DNA from: Sitta carolinensis | Taxonomy: Eukaryota > Chordata > Aves > Passeriformes > Sittidae | Direction of reading: 5' to 3' | Length of the DNA: 64,000 nucleotides | Assembly (NCBI GenBank): GCA_032173965.1 | Contig: JAVUNC010000004.1 | Span: forward strand, 1,316,501-1,380,500 | In this document: positions 12,401-22,979 of the stretch, one piece after another | Position numbering within the stretch: position 1 is the stretch's first letter | Layout: every line of letters begins with the position of its first letter | Notes under the pieces: generated by a model | Seen by the model: the letters and a program-made list of their open reading frames with translations, nothing else | Databases searched by the model: none | What the model was told of the DNA's origin: nothing | Made by a program: the position numbers and the translations under genes

Positions 12401-15400
12401 GAGTTTGTTGGGAATGGAGGGTGGGAATTTATTGGGAATGGAGGGATTGGATTCATGGGAATGGAGGGGTTGGTTCCATGGGAATAGGGGTGGGAAACGT
12501 GGGAATGGGGGTGGGAAATGTGGGAATGGAGGGAATCCTTTCCTGAATCCCACCGATCCCATTCCCGTATCCCGATGACCCCATTCCCAGTTTCCTGTTG
12601 ATCCCGTTCCCAATCCCACTGACCCCGTTCCCGGTTTTCCCACTGACCCCATTCCCAGTATCCCGCCAATCCCGTTTCCATTCCCAGTTTGGATCCTGCT
12701 GACCCTGTTCCTAGTTTTCTGTGGATCCCATTCCCGTTCCCAGTTTCCTGCTGACCCCATTCCCACTGTTCCTGCTTCTCTTCCTGGTGCTGTTCCTGGT
12801 TCTGTTCCCAGTTCTGTTCCCGCGGCTGTTCCCGCTATTCCCGGTTCTGTTCCTGGTCCCATTCCCAGTTCTGTTCCTGTTCTCGTTCCTGTTTCCGGTT
12901 CTGTTCCTGCTGTTCCCAGTTCTGTTCCGTTCCCATTCCCAGTTCTGTTCCCATTCCTGGTTCTGTTCCCATTCCCATTCCTGGTTCTATTCCTATTCCC
13001 ATTCACAGTTCTGTTCCCATTCCCGCTGTTTCCGGTTCTGTTCCCGTTCCCATTCCCATTTCCAGTTCTGTTCCCATTGCCATTCCGGTTCTGTTCCCAT
13101 TCCCATTCCCATTCCTGGTTCTGTTCCCATTCCCAGTTCCTGTTCCCATTCCCGCTGTTCCCATTCCCGGTTCCTGTTCCTGTTCCCATTCCCAGTTCCC
13201 ATTCCCGGTTTCTGCTCCTGTTCCCATTCTGGTTTGTTCCCAGTGTTCCCGTTCCCATTCCTGCTCCCGTCCCCATTCCCAGTTCCTGTTCCTGTTCCCG
13301 TCCCCATTCCCAGTTCCCGTTCCCATTCCCGCTGTTCCCATTCCCGTTCCCGTCCCCATTCCCGGTCTGTTCCTGTTCCCATTCCGTTCCTGTTCCCGTC
13401 CCCATTCCCAGTTCCCGTTCCCATTCCTGCTGTTCCCGTTCCTGTTCCCGTCCCCATTCCTGGTTCCCGTTCCCATTCCCGCTGTTCCCGTTCCTGTTCC
13501 CGTCCCCATTCCCAGTTCCCGTTCCCACTCCCGCTGTTCCCGTTCCCGTCCCCATTCCCGGCGTTCCGGTCTCCGTTCCCAGGGTACCGGGCGCTGGCGG
13601 CGGCTCCGGACGGCAGCCTGCTGCCTGGCCATGGAGTTTGGCGGGGAGCGTTCCCTGCTGGAGTGGATCGAGGAGCGCCGGGAGCGGCGCCGGGGCGCCT
13701 TCCCCGCCCCCACATCCTGCACGTGGCCCTCAGCATGGCCAGGGGGCTACAGGTACCGGGAATGCCGCCGGGGAGGGAACCCCGGGAATGACGGCAGGGA
13801 GAGAACCCTGGGAATGACGGCAGGGAGGGAACCCCGGGAATGACGGCAGGGAGGGAACCCCGGGAATGACGGCAGGGAGGGAACCCCGGGAATGACGGCA
13901 GGGAGGGAACCCGGGAATGACGGCAGGGAGAGAACCCCGGATGACGGGGGGGAGGGAATGACGGCAGGGAGGGAACCCGGGAATGACGGCAGGGAGGGAA
14001 CCCGGGAATGACGGCGGGGAGGGAACCCCGGGAATGACGGCAGGGGAGGAACCCGGGAATGACGGCAGGGAGGGAACCCCGGAATGACGGCAGGGAGGGA
14101 ACCCCGGGAATGACGGCGGGAGGGAACCCCGGGAATGACGGCAGGGAGGGAACCCCGGAATGACGGCAGGGAGGGAACCCCGGGAATGACGGCAGGGAGG
14201 GAACCCCGGGAATGACGGCGGGGAGGGAACCCCGGGAATGACGGCAGGGAGGGAACCCCGGGAATGACGGCAGGGAGAGAACCCTGGGAATGACGGCAGG
14301 GAGGGAACCCCGGGAATGACGGCAGGGAACCCGGGAACGCCATGAGGGAACCCTGGGAATGCCAGCGGGGAACCCCGGGAATGCCTGGAGGGAACCCGGG
14401 AATGCCAGCAGGGAGTGCTGGGAGAGAACCCTGGGAATGTTGGGAGGGAACCCCAGGAATGCCAGGAGGGAACCCTGGGAACGCCAGCGGCAGGGGGGAA
14501 CCCCGGGAATGCTAGGAGGGAACCCTGGGAATGCCACCAGGAGGGAACCCCGGGAATGCCACCAGGAGGGAACCCCAGGAATGCCAGGAGGGAACCCCAG
14601 GAATGCTGCCAGGAGGGAATGATGCCAGGGAACCCCCAGGAATGCCATGAGGGAACACTGGGAATGCCAGGAGGGAACCCCGGGAATGCCACCAGGAGGG
14701 AACCCCAGGAATGCCAGGAGGGAACCCCAGGAATGCTGCCAGGAGGGAATGATGCCAGGGAACCCTCAGGAATGCCATGAGGGAACCCCGGGAATGCCAG
14801 GAGGGAACCCGGGAATGTCAGCAGAGAACCCCAGGAATGCTGGGACAGAACCTCGGGAATGCCAGCGGCAGGGAGGAACCCTGGGAATGCCAGGAGGGAA
14901 CCCTGGGAATGTTGGGAGGGAACCCCGGGAATGCTGCCAAGAGGGAACCCTGGGAATGCCAGGAGGGAACCCCAGGAATGCCAGGAGGGAATGCTGAGAA
15001 TGGCGGCAGGGAACCCCAGGAATGCCAAGAGGGAACCCCAGGAATGCTGGGAGGGAACCCAGGAATGCCAGCAGGGAATGCTAGGAGGGAACCCTGGGAA
15101 TGCCAGGAGGGAACCCCAGGAATGCTGGTGGAACCCTGGGAATGCCAGGAGGGAATGCTGGGAATGGCAGCAGGGAACCCTGAGAATGCTACCAGAAAAC
15201 CCTGGGAATGCTGCCAGGGAACCCTGGGAATGCTGGGAAGGAATCCCAGGAATGCCAGGAGGGAACACCGGGAATGCCAGCAGAGCCGTAGCATTCTGGG
15301 AAAATCCTGGCACTCTGGAAATTTCAGGAAAACCCTGGTGTTCCGGGAGAAAGGGGCTCCAGCTGCTGGCAGGGGTGGGGGTTGGGATGTAGAGATGGGT

Positions 15401-18400
15401 GGGATTTTGGGAAGGGCTTCCCAGGGAATTCCTGGGAGTGCCCAAGGAAAGGCTGGAGCCCCCTGGGATGGAATGGGTTCGAAGGTCTGTGGGTTTTTAT
15501 GGAATTTGGGGATGGAAAAAGGAAGGGAGACCCTGCCTGGAGTCTAGAATTCCCGAAATTCCTTCCCAGAGAGGATTTGGGATGGGGCTGGATCCAATCC
15601 CGGGCTGAGAGAGCTGGGAACAGAGGGGATTTTGGGCAGGAATTCCTGGCTGGGCTGGAATTCCCAGAGAAACCCCGGGAGTTCCCACGGAAAATCTGGC
15701 CCCGCCGAACGCCGGGATTGGAACGGGCTGATCCATAAAACCCCAGAATCCACGGATTCCCAGCCAGCCAATGAGGTTTCAAAGCTGGATCCAGGATTCC
15801 CCCCCGCATTGGGCTCTCCGAATCCGACGGCTCTTCCCGTTTTTTCCCGGTTCTTCCCGATCCAGTACCTGCACACGGAGCAGCGGCTGCTCCACGGCGA
15901 CATCAAATCCGCCAACGTCGTCGTGCGCGGCGCCTTCGAATCCGTGAAAATCTGCGACGTCGGAGTCTCCCTGCCCCTGGACGAGAACCTGATAGGTGGG
16001 AATGCCGGGAATTCCGGGAATTCCTGAATGCCGAGCTTTCCCCGGAGCTCTGGGAGTTCCAGGCTTTTGGGGTTTTTTTAGGGATGGGCCGGGAAAGAGT
16101 TCCCAGGCAAAGGCTTGGGAGTTCTCCAGCTGCCTCGGGATTTTTTTGGGCATGTGGAGCTGGAGGCACCGGAATGTCCTGCAGGAATGTGGGGATGGAT
16201 CGGTTTTTCTTGGGAATGTTCAGGTGGAGGCACTGGAATCTCATGGAGAGGGTAGGGATGGATCAATTTTATTGGGAATGTGGAAGCTCTGGGATCTCCT
16301 GCAGGAATGCGGGGATGGATCTGTTTTATTGGGAATTTTGGAGCTGGAGGGAATCCCAGAATCTCCTGGAGGGATCCACAGAGCGCTGGAATCCATCCCG
16401 GGGTCCCCAGGGCTCTGGAATTCCCCTGGGAATGGCAACGCAGAGGGAGCGCTCTGGAATTCCACCCAGGATCTCCAGGGCTTGGGAATGCATCCAGGAG
16501 TCTGGGACCCCTCTGGGAAAGGGAATCCTGGGAATGAACACCGCTTTTCCCAGGATGCCATTCCCAATCCGGGATCCCAATCCTATTCCCTATCTGGGAT
16601 CCCATTCCAAATCCAGGATCCCATTCCCAGTCCTAATCCCAATCCCTTTCCCAATCCAATCTCCCAATCCGGGATCCCAATCTCATTCCCAATCAGAGAT
16701 CCCATTCCTGATCCCAATCTTGGATTCCAATCCAATCCCCATTCCCAGTCTGGGATCCCATTCGCAATCTGGGATCCCAATCCCAATCCAGGATCCCATT
16801 CCCCTTCCCAATATGGGATCCCATTCCCAATATGGAATCCCATTCCCAATCCCATTCCCATCTTCCCGTTGCAGTGAGCGATCCCGAGCTGTGCTCTGTG
16901 GGTACGGAGCCCTGGGAGCTCTGGAATCTCTGCGGGGATGCAGATTTTCCCAGAATCCCATCCCCAATCCCATTCCCATATTCCCAATCCCATTCCCACC
17001 TTGCCGTTGCAGTGAGCAATCCCGAGCTGTGCTACGTGGGCACGGAGCCCTGGGAGCTCTGGAATCTCTGCGGGGATGCAGATTTCCAGAATCCCATTCC
17101 CAATCCAGAATCCCATATTCCCAATCCAATCCCATATTCCCAATCCCATATTCCAATCCGATCCCACCTTGCTGTTGCAGTGAGCGATCCCGAGCTGTGC
17201 TCCGTGGGCACGGAGCCCTGGGAGCTCTGGAATCTCTGCGGGGATGCAGATTTTCCTGGGATCCCATCCCCAATCCAGAATCCCATTCCCAATCCAGAAT
17301 CCCATATTCCCAATCCCAATCCCATATTCCCAATCCCGATCCCACCTTGCCGTTGCAGTGAGCGATCCCGAGCTGTGCTCCGTGGGCACGGAGCCCTGGG
17401 AGCTCTGGAATCTCTGCGGGGATGCAGATTTTCCTGGGATCCCATCCCCAATCCAGAATCCCATTCCCAATCCAGAATCCCATATTCCCAATCCCATATT
17501 CCCAATCCCGATCCCACCTTGCCGTTGCAGTGAGCGATCCCGAGCTGTGCTACGTGGGCACGGAGCCGTGGCTGCCGCCGGAGGCGCTGGAGCCGGGTGG
17601 GATCATCTCGGATCGCTCGGATATTTTCCCGCTGGGGCTGACGCTGTGGGAGATGCTGGCCCTGAGCATCCCACACGTGCCCTGTGCCCAGAGCGACTCC
17701 GAAGGTCGGGAATTCCCGCCCGGAATGTGCTGGGATCCGGGCTGAATCCGGGATGGGGCTGCAGGTCAAGGGGAAAGGGAGGGGATGGAATGGAATTCCC
17801 GCTGGGAAAGGGAGGAGCGTGGGAAGGGATTCCCGGCTGGGCTGGAATTCCCAGGGAATCCCTGGGAGTGTCCAAGGAAAGGTTGGAGCAGCCTGGGGTG
17901 GTGGGATTGGGATGGGATGGGGTTGAAGGTCTGGGGATTCCATCCCAAAGCATCGCGGGATTCTGGGATTCAGGACACTCAGGGTCCATCCCCAGGGGAT
18001 TTTATGGAATTCGGAGATGGGAAAAGGAAGGGAGACCCTGCCTGGAGTGCTGAGATTCCCAGGGAAGCCTCTGGATCCCGAAATTCCCAGAGAGGATTTG
18101 GGATGGGGCTGGATGCAGTCCAGGAGAGCTGGAGAGGGATTTGGGAAAAAGGCCTGGAATGCCAGGACAGGGAATGGCTCCCATTGCCAGAGGGGTTGGG
18201 ATTTTGGGATCTTGGGCAGGAATTCCCAGCCGGGAGGGTGGGGAGGGGCTGGGCTGGAATTCCCAGAGGATCCCTTGGAGTGAGCAGAATCCCTCTGGAA
18301 ACATCAGGGGAGGGACCAGGCTGGGATTCCTGGGATGGGGCTGGGATTGGGATTCCTGAAATGGGGCTGGGATTCCCTTGGGGATCAGGACTCCCGGGAT

Positions 18401-20512
18401 GGGGCCAGGATTCCTGGGATGGGGCTGGGATTCTCTTGAGGATTGGAATTCCTGGGATGGGGCTGAGATTTCCTAGGGATGGGGCTGGGATTCCCAGGAT
18501 GGGGCCGGGATTCCCTTGGGGATCAGGATTCCCGGGGGAGGTGGGTGCAGTATTCCCGACATTCCCGGGGAGGTGGGTGCAGTATTCCCGACATTCCCGG
18601 GGGAGGTGGGGGCAGTATTCCTGGGATATTCCCAGGGGAGGTGGGTGCAGGATTCCTGGGATTTCCGGGGGAGGTTGGGTGCAGTATTCCTGGGATATTC
18701 CCAGGGGAGGTGGGTGCAGGATTCCTGGGATATTCCCAGGGGAGGTGGGTGCAGGATTCCTGGGATTCCCAGGTGAGTTTGGGTGCAGTATCCCCGGCAT
18801 TCCCAGGGGAAGGTTGGGTGCAGTATTCCCGACATTCCCGGGGGAGGTGGGTGCAGTATTCCCGACATTCCCGGGGAGGTGGGGGCAGTATTCCTGGGAT
18901 ATTCCCAGGGGAGGTGGTGCAGGATTCCTGGGATTCCCAGGGCAGTTTGGGCGCAGTACCCCCGACATTCCCAGGGGAAGGTTGGGTGCAGTACCCCCGA
19001 CATTCCCAGGGGAAGGTTGGGTGCAGTACCCCCGACATTCCCAGGGGAAGGTTGGGTGCAGTATCCCCGACATTCCCCGGGGAAGGTTGGGTGCAGTACC
19101 CCCGACATTCCCAGGGCAGTCTGGGTGCAGTACCCCCGACATTCCCAGGGGAAGGTTGGGTGCAGTATCCCCGACATTCCCAGGGCAGTTTGGGTGCAGT
19201 ACCCCCGACATTCCCAGGGGAAGGTTGGGTGCAGTACCCCCGACATTCCCAGGGGAAGGTTGGGTGCAGTATCCCCGACATTCCCAGGGGAAGGTTGGGT
19301 GCAGTATCCCCGACATTCCCAGGGCAGTTTGGGTGCAGTACCCCCGACATTCCCAGGGCAGTCTGGGTGCAGTACCCCCGACATTCCCAGGGGAAGGTTG
19401 GGTGCAGTATCCCCGACATTCCCCGGGGAAGGTTGGGTGCAGTACCCCCGACATTCCCAGGGGAAGGTTGGGTGCAGTACCCCCGACATTCCCAGGAGAA
19501 GGTTGGGTGCAGTATTGCCGGCATTCCAGGGGAGGTGGATGCAGTATTCCCAGGGGAAGGTTGGGTGCAGTACCCCCGACATTCCCGGGCACTTTGGGCG
19601 CAGTACCCCCGACATTCCCAGGGCAGTCTGGGCGCAGCACCCCCGACATTCCCGGGCCGTTCCTCCGTTGCAGAGGATGACTGCAGCGTCTCGGCGGAGG
19701 ATTCCCTGGAGGAGCATTCCGTGGAGGAGGATTCCGTGGAGGAGGCGGCGTTCCGCGCGGCGCTGGGGTCGCTGCCGGCGCTGCCGCGCGCGGCGCTGGA
19801 CGGGGCGCAGGGCCCCGTGCGGGAGCTGCTCTGCGCCTGCACCCGCAGCCGCCCCCCGCGCCGCCCGCCCGCCCGCGCCATCGCTCGCGCCCTCGACGCC
19901 TTCCCGGGAAGCCGGCTGCTGGGCATGGAGCTGGGCACCGAGCTGGCAGGGGAGCTCCAGAGGAAGCTGAGGATGGAGCTCCAGGGGGAGATGGGGACGG
20001 AGCTGGGGACGGAGCTCCAGGGGGAGATGGGGACAGAGCTCCAGGAGGAGCTGGGGATGGAGCTCCAGAGGAAGCTGGGGATGGAGCTCCAGGGGGAGAT
20101 GGGGACGGAGCTCCAGGAGGAACCGGGCACGGAGCTCCAGGAGGAACCGGGCACGGAGCTCCAGGAGGAGCTGGGGATGGAGCTCCAGAGGAAGCTGGGG
20201 ACGGAGCTCCAGGAGGAGCTGGGGATGGAGCTCCAGAGGAAGCTGGGAATGGAGCTCCAGGGGGAACCAGGCACGGAGCTCCAGGGAAAGCTGGGAACGG
20301 AGCTGGGGATGGAGCTCCAGGGGGAACCAGGCACGGAGCTCCAGGGAAAGCTGGGAACGGAGCTGGGGATGGAGCTCCAGGGGGAACCGGGCACAGAGCT
20401 CCAGGGAAAGCTGGGAACGGAGCTGGGGATGGAGCTCCAGAGGAAGCTGGGGACAAAGCTCCAGGGGGAGGCGGCTCGGGAATGCCAGGAGGATTCAGCT
20501 CTGGAGCACTGA
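9466..20512 (+). CDS. PBK: PDZ-binding kinase / TOPK, complete coding region
   Basis: Coding exons are 9466-9514, 10194-10284, 11867-12009, 13583-13752, 15866-15995, 17531-17704 and 19674-20512; phases agree throughout and give 531 codons plus stop (human protein 322 residues). The start gives [13 protein letters not shown], matching the family's N-terminus with its CDK-type TP site. Kinase landmarks in order are [20 protein letters not shown] (glycine loop), WAVKK (ATP lysine), [18 protein letters not shown] (catalytic loop, HGD as in PBK), [12 protein letters not shown] (DVG in place of DFG, typical of PBK), VGTEPW and [14 protein letters not shown] is a mitotic MAPKK-like serine/threonine kinase. 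Oddities: a +1/-1 frame break in exon 4, decoy copies of the exon 6 acceptor, and a 203-residue repetitive tail replacing the usual PDZ ligand. ESCO2 is convergent downstream. Confidence 0.95.
10285..11866. repeat. PBK intron 2: two minisatellites
   Basis: From about 10400 to 11060, roughly 60-70-bp units combine GGATAACCCTTTCCCAGCTG with GGAATTCCAGGATTTGGG. From 11188 to 11850 about eight units of 85 bp follow, each with CTCCTTGGATCC, CGATTTCCTCAGGGG and CATCCCGGTTTTC. The last unit merges into the acceptor at 11864-11866. No exon sequence is recognisable in these units. Confidence 0.85.
12010..13582. repeat. PBK intron 3: GGGAATGGGGCTGGG and CATTCCCGTTCC arrays
   Basis: The donor GTGGGC is followed at once by purine-rich units (GGGAATGGGGCTGGGAAACC) to about 12540. 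A pyrimidine-rich array (CCCATTCCCAGTTCTGTTCC) then runs to the acceptor at 13581-13582. The two halves are roughly complementary in composition, so the intron RNA could fold on itself. Confidence 0.8.
13583..13752 (+). CDS. PBK: PBK exon 4 with a compensating frame break
   Basis: The exon is 170 nt, exactly the length implied by the 57 human residues it should encode. The normal frame starts well ([13 protein letters not shown]) and ends well ([14 protein letters not shown]). Between them the conserved hinge sequence [19 protein letters not shown] appears only in the +1 frame. One extra base near 13621 and one missing base in the C run near 13705-13711 would explain this. Because the out-of-frame residues are still well conserved, a sequence error or very recent change is more likely than long-standing decay. 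Confidence 0.85.
13753..15290. repeat. PBK intron 4: 26-bp minisatellite
   Basis: The array starts at the exon 4 donor. The first half consists of near-perfect 26-bp units (GGGAATGACGGCAGGGAGGG plus AACCCC). From about 14340 the unit shifts to GGGAATGCCAGGAGGGAACC variants. There are several dozen copies in all. Confidence 0.9.
15405..15800 (+). mobile_element. Dispersed repeat copy A (CR1-like 3' end plus associated module)
   Basis: Contains GGGAGTGCCCAAGGAAAGGC followed by GGAATGGGTTCGAAGGTCTG, resembling the decayed 3' end of an avian CR1 element. Then come ATGGAATTTGGGGATGG, GGGAGACCCTGCCTGGAGT, GATTTGGGATGGGGCTGGAT and CTGGAATTCCCAGAGAA. The same modules recur in the same order near 17.8, 31.7 and 51.4 kb. 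The CR1 relation is my inference from short matches; the family identity among the four copies is direct. Confidence 0.5.
16560..17530 (+). repeat. PBK intron 5: tandem decoy copies of the exon 6 acceptor and exon start
   Basis: Four units at 16875, 17013, 17181 and 17359 each carry a pyrimidine tract, GTTGCAG and the first 40 or so bases of PBK exon 6 (TGAGCGATCCCGAGCTGTGC and onward). The real exon starts at 17531. Copies agree with it as far as CACGGAGCC, then diverge into GGGAGCTCTGGAATCTCTGC. The spacers are ATTCCCAATCC repeats. Only the last copy continues into kinase coding sequence, so the splice machinery must ignore four look-alike acceptors. Confidence 0.9.
17815..18290 (+). mobile_element. 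Dispersed repeat copy B (clearest CR1-like tail)
   Basis: Reads GGGAGTGTCCAAGGAAAGGT, GGAGCAGCCTGG, GGTTGAAGGTC, then CATCCCAAAGCATC and GGGATTCTGGGATTC. This is the layout of a CR1 3' end, which closes with short ATTCTGTG-type repeats. The GGGAGACCCTGCCTGGAGT and GATTTGGGATGGGGCTGGAT modules follow as in copy A. It lies in PBK intron 6. Confidence 0.5.
18300..19660. repeat. PBK intron 6: 35-bp minisatellite
   Basis: About thirty-five units of 35 bp read GACATTCCCAGGGGAAGG then TTGGGTGCAGTACCCCC. Every unit carries a TGCAG or CCCAG that mimics an acceptor. The true acceptor is CCTCCGTTGCAG at 19662-19673. Confidence 0.85.
19674..20512 (+). CDS. PBK: PBK terminal exon with repeat-derived C-terminal tail
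   Basis: The exon starts in phase 1 and completes [15 protein letters not shown], the acidic segment of PBK. It then encodes the end of the C-lobe ([35 protein letters not shown], ending at 19900). Human PBK stops about here with a C-terminal PDZ ligand. In this sequence no stop follows, and the frame stays open for 203 more codons of 8-residue-type repeats ([24 protein letters not shown]), ending SALEH. The tail is rich in Glu, Leu and Gln at regular spacing and could form helix. No intron was found that would remove it. Whether it is translated depends on this frame being correct. Confidence 0.8.
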
Positions 20513-21720
20513 CAGCACCGGGATTCCAGAGCCGCCTCACCAGAGAGCTGGAGGGGAGCCGGGAATGCCGGGGGAACCGGGAATGCTGGGGGGAGCTGGG
20601 AATGCTGGGGGGAGCTGGGGATGGAGCTCCAGAGGAAGCTGGGAATGGAGCTCCAGGGGGAACTGGGGATGGAGCTCCAGGGGGAGGCGGCTCTGGAATT
20701 CCGGGGGAAGCTGGGGATGGAGCTCCAGGGGGAGGCGGCTCTGGAATTCTGGGGGAAGCTGGGGATGGAGCTCCAGGCGGAGGCGGCTCTGGAATTCCAG
20801 GGGAAGCTGGGGATGGAGCTCCAGGGGGAACCGGGCACAGAGCTCCAGGGAAAGCTGGGAACGGAGCTGGGGATGGAGCTCCAGAGGAAGCTGGGGACAA
20901 AGCTCCAGGGGGAGCTGAGAACGGAGCTCCAGGGGGAGGCGGCTCGGGAATGCCAGGAGGATTCAGCTCTGGAGCACTGACAGCACCGGGATTCCAGAGC
21001 CGCCTCACCAGAGAGCTGGAGGGGAGCCGGGAACGCCGGGGGAACCGGGAATGCTGGGGGGAGCTGGGAATGCTGGGGGGAGCCGGGGGTAGAGCTCCAG
21101 GGAAAGCTGGGAATGGAGCTCCAGGGGGAGGTGGCTCTGGAATTCCAGGGGGAGCTGGGACACGGAGCTCCATGGGGAGGCAGCTCGGGAATGCCAGGAC
21201 GATTCAGCTCTGGAATTCCGTGGGAATGTGGCTCCAGAATTCCAAAGGGATTTGGCTCCAGGGCACTGATGCGCTGGGACTCCAGAGGGATTCAATTCTG
21301 GAATCCCAGGGTGATTTGCCTCTGGAATTCCAGGGGCAGCTGGGAACGGAATTCCAGGGGATCCGGCTCTGGAATTCCAGGGAGAGCTGGCTCTGGAATT
21401 CCAGAGGGATCTGACTCATGAAGTCCACAGGGATTCGGCTCCAGGGCACTGATGGACTCAGAATTCCAGAGGGATTGGGCCCTGGAATTCCAGAGGGATT
21501 TGGCACTGGAGCCCTGATGGTCCCAGAATTCCAGAGCCTGGACATTCCCACAATTCTGGAGTCCTGCCAGCCGAACCCTGGCATTCCTGGAATTCCAGAG
21601 CCCTGACATTCCTGGAATTCCCAGAATTCCAGTGCCATCGGGCTTTAGAGCCCCAAAAATTCCCAGAATTCCTGAGCCCTGGCATTCCCAGAATTCCTGA
21701 GTCCCGGCATTCCAGTGGGA
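20513..21720. repeat. PBK 3' flank: GAGCTCCAGGGGGA minisatellite
   Basis: The coding repeat continues after the stop as GGGGATGGAGCTCCAGGGGG units to about 21180, then grades into CTGGAATTCCAGGGGGATC units. A block of roughly 130 bp around the stop (20468-20600) is copied at about 20937-21065, including the TGA in GGAGCACTGACAGC. Confidence 0.8.
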
Positions 21721-22021
21721 TGTGGCTCCAGTTTCTTTTCCCTGCGTTTGGGATGGAATTTCCCAGGTTTGGGGTTGGATTTTCCCTCTTTTTTCGGCTG
21801 GAATTTCCAAGTTCACTCATTTTTTAGTTGGATTTTCCCTCTTTTTTTTAGGTCAGATCTTCCCAAGTTTTCCAGTTGGATTTTCCCTTTTTGGGGATTG
21901 AATTTTCCCAAGTTTTCTGGGCTGGGTTTTCCCTCTTTGGTGTTGGAATTTCCCTCATTTTTTAATTGGATTTTCCCAATTTTTCGGATGGATTCTCCCA
22001 AGTTTGGGGTTGGATTTTCCC

Positions 22022-22027
22022 TTTATT
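22022..22027 (-). terminator. Candidate ESCO2 polyadenylation signal
   Basis: TTTATT on plus is AATAAA on minus, about 1.9 kb beyond the ESCO2 stop. It lies upstream, on plus, of the PBK signal, so the two convergent transcripts would overlap by about 200 nt if both are used. It sits in a T-rich repeat, so chance occurrence is possible. Confidence 0.3.
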
Positions 22028-22185
22028 TTTTGTTGGAATTTCCTTCAATTTTTCAGTTGGATTTTCCCAAGTTTTTCCCCGGATTTTCCCTCCTTTTTTC
22101 CAGTTGGATTCTCCCACTTTTTTTGGGTGGATTTTCCCAAGTTTTCCCATTGGATTTTCCCAAGTTTTCCCTCAGGAATGTTCCC

Positions 22186-22191
22186 AATAAA
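22186..22191 (+). terminator. Candidate PBK polyadenylation signal
   Basis: AATAAA followed by a T/G-rich stretch (TTTGTACCTTTCTCTGGG). It is the first canonical plus-strand hexamer I found after the PBK stop, implying a 3' UTR of about 1.7 kb. A lone hexamer is weak evidence. Confidence 0.4.
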
Positions 22192-22979
22192 TGGATTTGT
22201 ACCTTTCTCTGGGATTGGTGGATTTTTCCTTGGATTTGGTTTTTCCAGGGGGATGGGACTTGGGCGCTCAGAGGGGGGAAAATCCTCAAAGAAACTGGAA
22301 TACTTCCATAAAAACCCTGGAATATCCTCATAAAATCCTGGAACATTTCCATAAAAACCTCGGAATAGTCAGAAATTTAGGGAATATCATGGTAAAACCT
22401 TGGAATATTTCCATAAAACTTTGGAATATTCCTATAAACCCCCAAAATATCAGAAAAACATGGAATATTTTCATAATTTTATGGAATAGCAACACAAAAC
22501 CTTGGAACATTTCCAGAAAACCTTGGAATATTGTCATAAAATTTGGGAATATTATCATAAAACCTTGGAATATTTCTATAAAACTTTGTAACATCAGGAA
22601 GCCTTGGAATATTGTCATAATTTTATGGAATATCACCGTAAAACCCGGGAATATTTCCATAAAACCTTGGAATATTGTGATAAATTTCAGGAATATCTTG
22701 GTAAAACCTTGGAATATTTCTATAAAACTCTGCAATATTTCTACAAAACCTTGGAATATCACGATTAATTCAGGGGAATATCAGGGAAATATTCCAAACC
22801 CTTGGAATATTTCCAGGATCCCCTGGAATTCCCTGCCTGGGAGGGCTCCAGGTGCAAATCCCGTGGGAAGAATTCCCGGCACAATTCCAAGAAAAGCCAA
22901 ATCTCAGGAAGGAACCCCTGAGCCAATGAACTGAAATCCCAGAAAAACGCAGCTTGGAAAAGTGAGGAATTCCGGGCAG

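Larger units (their letters stand above)
21720..22820. repeat. TTGGATTTTCCC and GGAATATTTCCATAAAACC repeats in the PBK/ESCO2 convergent 3' region
   Basis: T-rich units (TTGGATTTTCCCAAGTTTTC) run to about 22160. From 22280 to 22800 units such as TTGGAATATTTCCATAAAAC follow; these are less GC-rich than the rest of the window. Candidate polyadenylation signals lie inside, listed separately. Confidence 0.75.
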
